NCBI RefSeq assembly: GCF_000611645.1
Contig: NW_014013213.1
Span: 1-27,487 of the forward strand
DNA: 27,487 bases
Direction: 5' to 3'
Source of the DNA: Monoraphidium neglectum
Taxonomy: Eukaryota > Chlorophyta > Chlorophyceae > Sphaeropleales > Selenastraceae
Position numbers and translations under genes: made by a program. Position 1 is the stretch's first letter. Every line of letters begins with the position of its first letter. The notes beneath the pieces were generated by a model. That model was not told the origin of the DNA. It made no database searches and saw only the letters and a program-made list of their open reading frames with translations. Shown in pieces: positions 10,545 to 21,200 of the stretch.

Positions 10545-12259
10545 ATGGCCTGGTTGCGGAGTGCTTTGTTGCTGCTCGCGGTGGTGGCTGCCTCCGGAGT
10601 GGATGCACAGCCTCTGCGAAAGGTCTCCAGGAACTATGTGCTGATCCTCACAGACTCATCCGGTCTCACGAACAAGTGAGTACACAGGCGAAGCACCAGG
10701 AGATCTCCTCCGCTTGTGCGATGTGCACCCGCTCGCGCCGCTCTGTGCTGTTGGGCCAGGGACGCGGCTGACCGCCCCCTTCCCGGTGTGTACCGCCCAC
10801 GCGCAGGCAGAAGAACATAGATTTCCTCCAGGCCGCGCTCTCCAGCGCCGGCCAATACTTTGACGTCGTGGTTGTCGGCAAAAAGCAGCGCCCTAACTTT
10901 GCTACGCTCCTGTGGAACGCCGACGGCACCGGCAGATACAAGGGCATCATCATGTGCGGGCCCCCCCGCAGCCAAGCGGCCGCGCGCGTAACGGGCGACC
11001 CTCCAATCGCGTGCAAACCGCGGCAGCGTCTCGTCGCCGACGGACCGCATCCGCGGCTGACACGACCCGAACTCCAACTGCTGCGCCCACCACGTGCGCT
11101 GCCGCGCCCCGTCTCCTTGCACAGCAGCTGCAGCCGCGCGACCCCTGGCGCCCTCGCACCGACCCCCGCATTCTCCCTCCCCCGTGGCACCTCGTGTGCG
11201 CGCCCGCAGGTACCCCCACCTCGAAGGCAATAACGCGCTGACGCCCGCAGAAATCGGCATCTTATGGGACTACCAGGCGAAGGCCGCCGTTCGGACTGTC
11301 ATGTACGGCTGCACCCCCGGCCCCCTGGGCTTCGCCAAAGCGCCGGCCGGGGCCACCAAGAAGAAGATCTACTGGTCGGACGACGCACCTGCGCTGCTCG
11401 GCAGCCCGGGCGTCAAGGCAGGGGCGGCGGTCACGGGCGCCGGCAAGAACGCCGTCTCGATGTGAGGTTTGGGGCCGAGCGAGGGGCTGCGTCAAGCCGA
11501 GCGCGGCTCACGACCACCCTGAAGGCGATAATGTCGAAACCGCCCTAGCCACGTGTGGCGTACGTGGCCGCGGCCCCTGCTCGCTCACATTAGCCGGGCG
11601 GGAGGTTGCCTCACGATTATACACCGCCCCCCTGTGCTGTTCAAGATTTTCCCGGCTTGCTCACGCCCCAACGCCAAAAGTCACCCTCAAACCCATCTCT
11701 GCAAACCCTGGATGCCCCCAGCACGCCCGGCCTGGCCGGGCGGCCGCTTGGAACCTGCAACCTGTACTACAAACCCAAGAAGCTCACCATCGTGTCACCC
11801 TGCACTTCGACGCCCATCCTGATGGTTGCCACCACACCGGCAGCCCGTGTTGTGGGCATGAAGATCAGGTAAGCCTGTCTGTTTTAATTGCTACATCAGC
11901 GTTGGGGCGGAAGGCGAGCGGGCGCGCCGGCAGTACTGGGTGTGAACTTCTGACATGAGCAAACACCGTGTGGTCTTTTGTGCAAACACTGTGTCATGAT
12001 GTTATTCCACCCCAGGCCGGCAAATGACGTTCATTTTCCGCACGGCGTGCGGCGACTGACCTCAAGCCAGAAGATGCATGCAAGCCCTGCATTCCTGCTG
12101 ATGCGCCAAGTCCTAAACCTGCCTTGCACTCATGCCTCTCGTTGGGCCGCCTGCAGGCACTCAGACGGCCGCGAGGTGGTCGGCTTCACCCAACAATGCG
12201 CAACACGTGTCGGCTCCGCGTGCAGCGAGACTGCCAAGTTCTCTGTAAACTGGATGCTG
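10545..12259 (+). other. Gene B: signal peptide and first CBM87-like domain
   Basis: Exons 10545-10675, 10807-10953, 11210-11461, 11722-11868 and the 5' part of 12157-12470. The protein starts MAWLRSALLLLAVVAA with a likely cleavage after VDA-Q (residue 21). It continues with YVLILTDSSGLTN, KNIDFLQAALSSAG, LLWNADGTGRYKGIIM, PHLEGNNALTPAEIG, CNLYYKPKK and SDGREVVGF. Genes A and C share these blocks, and each has a counterpart in the second domain. The acceptor at 11721 was inferred: it is the only nearby AG giving the required phase. The long upstream open frame through 11606 would not join in phase. Confidence 0.78.
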
Positions 12260-15200
12260 CAAGAGGCCGCCGCCACCAATGACACCAACCAGCAATCGCC
12301 CTCGCCTAACCCCAACCCCTCGCCGTCTCCTCTGCCGGATGGCGGCAACAATGCAACTAGTACTGGCACTCCCATTTGCAGCCCAGAGTGCGTGCACGGC
12401 GTCTGCAGCGCCCCAGGCGTCTGCAACTGCAGCTCGACCCCCTACATCGGAGCCACATGCGAGACGCCAAGTGAGGGCACCACTAGGCAGGGGGAGGGGG
12501 CACCTTGCACGAGGCTCGCTGCTGATTGCACTTTCAGCTTGCTTTGCCCTGCCTCAAACATGACCTAGCAGTTTGCAATTCGTACGCCCATAATGTCGTG
12601 GTGCCTTGGTGTCCGCTTGCTATTTTTTGGCTTGCGGTCTTACTGTTGCCGCTCTGCCTCCTGTGCGTGCAGCCTGTACCCCTAGCTGTGCTCACGGGGG
12701 CAAGTGTGTGGGGGTCGACACCTGCAACTGCACTGGCACTGGCTACGTCGGCCCTACGTGTGAGGAAACCCCAGGTGTGCTGGGCAGGACACGCAAGGCA
12801 CACGTTGCGACCGTTTTTGGGCAGCCAGGGTGGGGTGCTTTCCCCAGAACTGTCAGCAGCACGCCCTCATGTCGGGCCCTCTGACCCTCCTCTCATATTT
12901 GACCTCTCTCACAACGTGTGTCCAGTTTGCACCCCGGCGTGTGCGCATGCGGGGCGGTGCATCGACACAAATACATGCGACTGCCAAGGAACAGGCTACT
13001 CTGGACTCACTTGCTCAGAACGTGAGCCGCCACAACCGCAACACATGCATGTCAACTCATCCCCACTGCGACATCACCCCCGCCTGGTCCTGACCTTTGG
13101 CACTGAACTTGATAGCCCTGAAACTGAATCAATTGCAAACAACCTGGCAACACACCACCCAACCACCAGCAAACTTGTCTGCAAACAACCCATGCAAGGA
13201 CAGACACGGCCCTCCCCCTTCTGGCGCAGTTTGCAACCCACTGTGCGAGCACGGCGGAGTCTGCATTGCAACGGACACCTGCAACTGCACCGGCACTGGC
13301 TACGTGGGAACCACCTGCCAGACGCCAGCAGGTGTGGGGCTGCGGGTGCTTTTCGGGCCGGGCCAGATGTGTACCAACCTCGTGCTGCGGACACTATCAT
13401 CTCCTGAGCAGTTTAGATGCTACCTTCAGCAGGCCCTCCGCTGATAAGCAAGTGCAGGCCTGGTGGTCTGTTTCTTCCTGGTGTTGCGGCTCGCGTGGTG
13501 TCTTTCAAAGCAGCGTTCGGTATAGCAAGGCAGAAAGTCAGGTTATCGACCCTGTGGTGCTGCGAAAACTTCACTGTGTGCATGTCGCATGGTCTGCCAA
13601 GGGGCGCAGCCCTCTGCAGTGCCTTGGTCATCATCCTTTCACCCCTACCGCCTTATCTTGGCCCCCTGAACCCCTGCAGTCTGTAGTCAGCCATGTGCGC
13701 ACGGCGGGCGGTGCTCTGACCCAGACACGTGCGACTGCAGGGGCACGAACTACACCGGGCCGACTTGCCAAACGCCAGGTAAGCGCATGCAAATGCCCGC
13801 AACTGCTGCAACCTCTCAGGATTGACCTCCCACAGCATGCCCGTGCGGCAAGACCAAGCATGCCGCGCGTGTGCCAGGTGCTGAGAGGGGGTGACCCCAG
13901 AGTGCACCATCCACCGCTGCATTCCTGCGCCGTTGGGTAAAATCTTTGCATCTCACACGCCTGTATCGCCCGCAACGGTACCGCGCTGCAGTCTGCAGTA
14001 CCCCCTGTGCACACAACGGCACCTGCAGCGCGCCCGACGTGTGCGACTGCACGGGCACGGGTTATGAGGGTCCCACTTGCCAGACCCCGGGTGAGCCCAC
14101 GGCTGAGCTTTCACATCCTGTCTGTAGCCCTGGTGCGCCATGCTTGCGTGCAATCAAAAGCGCCTCTCTTGCTGGGGTTGGTTTTTTCAAACAGTTCAGC
14201 TGCCTCACTGCCACTTCGCATGCACTTGACGTTTCCCTTGTTGCTCCAGTTTGCAGCCCTGCGTGTGTGCACGGCGTCTGCAGCGCCCCAGGCGTCTGCA
14301 ACTGCTCTTCAGGCTACACCGGAGCCACATGCACGACGTCAAGTGAGGGCTTCACCTCAGAGGGGAGGGGTGCTCATAACATCAACCTGTTTGCTGCATC
14401 ATTGAACTCACCCAACGATCGGACTTGTGCTGCAACAGGGGCCCGGGGCCTCCAGACCCTGCCCAAGGTTTGTCCAACCCCCACATCCCCTATAATCCCT
14501 GCCCACTTACCTCAATCGACCCCCTCCCTGCTTTCTACTCATGCATCGCAGCCTGCAATCCTGCTTGCTTGCACGGCGGCGACTGCACAGCTCCGGATAC
14601 CTGCAACTGTGCGGGCACCAATTACACTGGGCCGACGTGCGAGACGCCAAGTGAGCACCTGCGACCGCACACATCGAATGCGCCCTCCAACGGCAGCTTT
14701 CCGCGGCCCGCCTGCTTGCGAGGCCCCGCTCAGTCGGCCGTTTGTTTTGGTGTGTAATGCTGATGAAAATGCAGCAATGAAGCTCCTCTGTCTTCGACAA
14801 GGGCGCAATCACGCATGCCAAGGCCGACTTCACCCATGCCGCCTGCATCCCCCTCACTGGTGCTGTACTGCAGTTTGCAGCGTTCCCTGCGCAAACAGTG
14901 GCACCTGCAGCTCGCCTGACGTCTGCAATTGCACGGGCACGGGCTACGGAGGCCCCACCTGCCAGACACCAGGTGAGCCCTGTGACCTGGTGTCGGCACC
15001 GTGACAGGCACCCTGGCTTGGCGCCCTGGCATGTTGGGGTGCGCTGTGTTTTTGGCCGTGCTGCAAGGACCTGACTGTGTCGCTGCATTCATGCCTGTCG
15101 TTCATGCTCCTCAATCTTCCTACTCCTTTGGTGCAGTCTGCAGCCCTGCATGTGTGCACGGCGTCTGCAGCGCCCCGGGCATCTGCAACTGCTCTTCAGG

Positions 15201-18200
15201 CTACACCGGAGCCACATGCGCGACGCCAAGTGAGGACAACACCTGGGGCGGAGGAGGGGGTGTTGCACAAAAGCAGTATGTTGCTACAGCACCATCCCCA
15301 ACGTGGATCCCAACCGCCGAGGATCTGTTCGGGGGTTCTAGGCCCTCCCCTGGACTTGTGCACCGCGCTCCTACCTTCCTCATGAACCAAGCTGACCCAC
15401 TTTGGGCCCCCTTGCCCCAACCGCTCCTGCCCTGCGCATTGCAGCCTGCAATCCTGCTTGCTTGCATGGCGGCAACTGCACAGCTCCGGACACCTGCAAC
15501 TGTGCGGGCACCAACTACACTGGGCCGACATGCGAGACGCCAAGTGAGCGAGCACAACCGCACACTGTCCACCAGCGCATTGAAAAGGCAGCTTCCTGCA
15601 GCCCGCCTGCCCGGTCAGCCGTAGTTGTGGGCTGGAGAAAGTACTGTGTTGTATCCTGTGCTGATCGGCCACACGCCCCTCTCCCCAAGCGTCCTGCCTC
15701 GCCTCATGCGCTGCTGCAGTTTGCAGTACCCCCTGTGCACACAATGGCACCTGCAGTGCGCCTGACGTCTGCAACTGCACTGGCACGGGCTACGCCGGCC
15801 CCACCTGCCAAACTCCAAGTGAGTTCTGTGTCCTGGTGTCGGCGCCCTGACTGCAGCCCTGGCTGGGACCATTAGTGGGGCGTCCACACTGATGTCCAAC
15901 GGGGAACCTGATATTTGCTGCTGCAACATCCCGGCTGCCTCTGTGCAAACCTGCACCCACTTCATTTTTTCCTGTCGCAACTGCAGTTTGTAGCCCTGCG
16001 TGTGTGAACGGCGTCTGCAGCGCCCCAGGCGTCTGCAACTGCTCGTTGGGCTACATCGGAGCCACATGCGAGACTCGAAGTGAGAGGGGGCAGCCTGACC
16101 CCGCTCTGAATGAGGGCAGGTGACGGCGTGCAAAGCTAGCGTGTTGGCAGTGACCCGCATCCCAACCTGCTCTTTAGAAGTGCCAAACTAGGGCTCTATT
16201 GCTCTGTGCATGTTTCCTTCCCGTCTTTTGCTCATCGCCTGCCTCGTTCCAATCCACTGCCGCCCTATGCACCACAGCCTGCGTCCCTGCTTGCTTGAAT
16301 GGCGGCAACTGCACGGGTGCCGGCATCTGCAACTGCACGGGCACCAACTTTGCGGGGTCAGCATGCGAGACGCCAGGTGACGGCCAACTGCTGGTGCTGC
16401 TACAGTCCGCACGCACACCTTGACAGCCCACTGTATCTTGCAGCCCGAGGCGCAGCCGCGTTTGAATTTGGCCACCTGCTTGGCATCTCACATCAAACCT
16501 CTCCCCGCCTCTGCCTCCGCCCACAGTCTGCAATCCAGGCTGTCAGAATAATGGCAAGTGCGTTGCGCCCAATACATGTAATTGCACCAGCACCGGCTTC
16601 ACTGGCCCGACGTGCACAACTGTTGCGCGGCCGGCCACGCTCTACCTGGACCACAAGATCCTGCTCCTCACCACACCCGGTGCGTCTTTCGACCGGTCGA
16701 CCCTTGGTCAAATGTGGTGCTCATACACACAGCGCAACTGCGCGGTCGTCATGTCATCTGTGGGAGGGATACTGCCGCTGGTAGACGGAGGGAGGCGCCA
16801 GGGTTACGCGACAGTCGCATGCATGACCAGCTGGGGAAACCTTGGTGGCTTGGTGGGGGGCAAATAGCTTCAACAATTGTGAGCTGGACGATGAGTGTCC
16901 CTGCTCGGGGCAGCAGGCAGTGCGCTGTATGCTGCCCTTCTTACCACTCCCTTGACAACGCGTCCATCCCAATCGCAGGCTTCACCAACATCGATTTCCT
17001 GGAGGCTGTCTTCAAGGGCTATGGCACCCCTTACGACATCATCCGCTGGGACGTGGGCAACTCGCCAGACCTCAAAGCGCTGCTGTGGGCCTCGGACGGC
17101 TCAGCCCGCTACAGCTCAATCTTCATGTGCGTGAGGCCAAGTCATGGCACCTTGCTTGCCCGCTTGCAGCGCTTGTTCCGTTTGAGCCACTATGACTGCC
17201 TGACTCTTTGCACTGTCCCAAGCAAGGTTTGGTCAATGTCCGCACTGGATTGACTCCTGGCAAAGCTGCATCTGTTTTGATGTGCATGCAGAATCAAAAT
17301 GCACGTGCGTCACGCGCCCCCTGAAAAGGCACCCCAACCTGGAGGCGTTGAGCCTGATGAACAAGACAGAGATCGACAACCTGTGGCAGTTCCAGATCCG
17401 TGCCGGCGTCCGCACCGTGAAGGTCGGTGCAGGCAACCCTGAGCTCGGCTATGACTACAGCGGCACGTGCGGCGGCGGCGCCGAAGCTTTGACATTCACT
17501 GCGGATGCACCTGTGGGGATCTCTGGCGTCAATTTGGCGGACGCTCAGCTGGAATTCAATGGTATTTGGAGGTGGGTGCATTATTTCAGGAGAGAGGGCA
17601 TATGTGCGCGCGTGTGTGTTTCTGTGCGTGTGTGTTTGTGTGTGTGTGTGTGTTTGTGTGCGTGCGTGCGTGTGTGTGTGTGTGTGTGTGTGCGCACGTG
17701 TGCGTGCGCGTGCAGTTGCACTCACACACACTCGCACACACAACGCTACTGCCGCCGCTGCTTTTACCATGGAAATTCAATACTATCAGGTGCCCTGGCA
17801 AGCCGATTGCGAACAGCGGTTGCCCACTGCAGAATGTGCTCGGCGCAAACCCGGCCAACCTGACCACAAGCGCCACCGTGACTACGAACTGCACGGTGAC
17901 GCCGATCATCAAGAATGCGGCAGGCTTCTACACTGCTACTCTCGTCAAGTGAGTCCCTCCCACACGCCGCCACGCCACGCGGCGGCGTGCACCTGTGCCA
18001 CATGGCACAGGTGCCCCGTCGAGTCGGCAGAGCGAGCGTCACGGTGTGCATGCCACCATTCTAGGCATGCCTGCGCAGTGTCAGAGTTGCGAGCATGGCC
18101 ATTTAGAGCCGCTCGCACGGGCTCAGAAACAGTGCTGCTTCTGAGCCCATGGCGAGCTCCTTGCACGCACAGCACGCAGAGTATCGCATTAGCAAATATG

Positions 18201-21200
18201 CTCAATGCGCTTTGCACCTCCCCAGGTACCAGGACGGCCGCGAATCCATGGGGTTCATGCACGAATGTGAGCGTGTGTGCGTGAAGGCGCCCAGATGCGG
18301 CAAGATCCATTCTGGTCTCCAGGCGTAGTCTCTACCTCGAGCTGCAGAGCACCCTCACGAAGTGATTGCTTGCAGTACAACTCCACAAGGGCTCCATGTT
18401 GTGCTCAGCCAATGTCAAGCACTGCGCTCGCGCAATGCCATGTCCAGCGCACCCAATCTACGCCTGCCTGCTCATTTTTTCAACTCGCCCTCGTACTTTG
18501 CACCAGGCGCGGCCTGGAGCCCGACGTGCCTGCTGCTTGGCCATATGGCGCTGTCATGGGTCACCCAGGGCTTCATACCCGGGGAGAGGGCCCACTTGCT
18601 GACTGTCCAGGTGAGTCGTTTCGATTGGAGGAGAAGGGATGATGCAGTCTGGGAGGAAGGCGCTCACCCGTGTAGCAGGCACGACCGCAAAACAAAGGCG
18701 GTCGTGCCTGCCTCCCCCAAGCACTGCGTTCACTACAGGGGGGTGCAGCCGCAGCGGCTAGATCGGACTACTCAATCAATGAACCCCATGGCAATGTGTG
18801 ACCACGCAGCCATCCCCCCCCCTTCGCCCCATCTATGCTGCCAGACTGACGACGTCTTCCTGTCCACAGATCAAGACGACACGGGCACTCAGTACCGCGT
18901 CAGCCCTTATGACCTGCAGCGTCACCTCCAATGGCTCTCAGACCTCAAGTCAGGCGCAGTAGCCGGCCTGAAGCTGCCCGCCAACTCCGACCTCAAGTGC
19001 GTCGCCTGCCCGTGCCATCTACCCCTTGAATAAGCGCTCTGTGTAGTAGCATGGCCCGCTGCACCGGCCCGACTGTATCTTGCGGCCGCATTCTCTCCCA
19101 TGCCAAACGCCGCGGGCCCCAAAACCCTCGCCTGATCCGCGGCCGCACACCCCTAAAACGTTGCCTAGGGTGGATCTGCCGTTCAACGGCAATGGCATCC
19201 TGGAAAATTCCACGGGGCTTACCGAGATCTCAGTCAACGGCGAGTCATGCACCACCTTCCCCGACTACGTGGCTCTGGGCTGCAACTGCTGGGCCACTGG
19301 CTACCAGGCGTGCCCCACCACCGCGCCGGTCTTCTGCCAGCACTGCACCAAGGACTGGCCGAAGCCGCTGGGCACGGGGACTGACAACGTGAAGGTGCGC
19401 ATGGCAGGGGTGCGGGGCTGGCCGCAAAGTGGGCCAACAGCCACAGCGAGGGCACCCTACACACTGCTTGGAGTGCAAGCCCGCCCACGACCCCACGCTT
19501 GACACTGCTGCAATGCATCCCTGCCTTGCCTTCCTGCACACCCACTTCTGACCCCCTGATTCCACTGCTGCTGTTCCCCGCTCTACCTCCCTGCACAATT
19601 CTCGTTTGCGTCGCAGTCGCTGCCCAGCACGAGTCTGTGGACACCCGCCAACCTGAATCTGGACCCCCTTGCCGCGGCCGTGATTGCTGACACAGGCGGC
19701 ATTGCCACTGGCTTCACTTGGTGCCATCACACTGTAAGCACTCGCTGAGAGGCGAGGGCTGATGGGCCTGTTTGAGTCTGCGCGATGCACGAGAGGATGC
19801 CGTTTTTTGCTTGTGTGTGTGCGTGTGCGTGTGTGGGGGGTTGGGTGCGTGTGTGTGCGCACGCACGTGCGTGTGCGCGCATGCGCGTTGGACTGCTGGT
19901 CGTGAATGGGGTTTACATGCAGCCATGGTCATCTAGCCCCACACGCGCAGAAATTACGTCTGCACCGTCCCTCGCTTCTAGGCAATGCTCACCACACTGC
20001 ATGGACCTACTTGTACTCCCTGTTGCACAGTTCACACACGAGAATCTGGACAACGCCACAAAGTACGACGCAACCCAGCAGATTGCCCTCAACATCCAGA
20101 TGGCGGTGAGCTGGGATAGGAATATAAACTTGACCAATCACAGGATAACCTGGTCCCACCCCTCTTTTCGATCTTGTTTCAGCTTGATTGTGAGTTTGAG
20201 GGATGGCAAGAGGCGCGTCCCGCAGTCTGACATGAGTGGCTGTTGACCAGAGCACCTCCCGCGCAGCGACGCTTAGCTAGGAGCCAGTAACACACACGGC
20301 CACTTTCCCCCACAGTCGACCCCCTTCAAAAATGCCTCCCCGCGCCTGTGGCTGTCCCGCTGCCGCTATGACGACGCGCCCCGCCCGCGCCCGTAGAGTG
20401 CCCTGTCCCTGTCGACCAAGACTGCCGTGTTCAGCCACTCCTGCATGGTCACGCCCGAGATCAGCGGCCTGATGAATGGCGACGTGCTGGCGGCGCTCAG
20501 CAGCAACGGCATAACATGCTCCACCGGCGACAACACCTGGTGGGCCAAGTGCTCGAATTCGTGCAAGCATTGCGCACTTGGTTGGATGGATTAATACGGA
20601 AAGCACAATGCTTTGCCGGGCCTCACCACACACTCTGGAGTCGACGGCAACAGCACACATGCGCGAGTGCCAAAGACTGCGTCTTCAGGCCGCTTCCAAG
20701 CCTCCCGCATCGCTCCTGGGTCCCAATGAGTGCGTCGCAAGCACCCGCATATACCCCTGTACTGTTCACCCGTGTGCGTCGAGTCGCCGCCATACATGCG
20801 CCTTCTGCACATCCTTCACTGCAGGAAGCACCTCCTCAACCCATCGAATCCTCATCAAATGCTTTATACCACACTGGTGCGCACAGACAGCGTGCCTTGC
20901 CCAGGTCTGCGCAATGGTGCTCTTGCATGATTTGCAGACAGCCAGGGCCTTGTCAAGCACAGTGTACCCGCAAGGCACGCCGATACCTGCTTTACCCAGC
21001 AGCAAGCTCTGTTTCATGAGCAGCTGCATAGGCTCAGCAATGTGACATCTACCGAAATATAGTAAATCGGCATGGGTTGATACCACTTTCTACGGCTCAA
21101 GGCGCTTTACCCAATTGTTGCCTCCCTGCTCAGGCAAGCAGCAACTTTGCCGGCTACGCCATCCTGCCGCGTTGGGCAACAGGTGGGGTCGCTTGGTTGG

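Noticed and set aside
11606..11721. Extension of the exon at 11722-11868 upstream to an in-frame ATG at 11606
   Set aside because: The upstream part does not align with gene A, and joining it to the preceding exon (phase 2) would break the frame.
13332..13679. Decayed extra EGF exon in the longer intron between repeats 4 and 5
   Set aside because: No cysteine pattern of the repeat was found in any + frame; the intron is simply longer.
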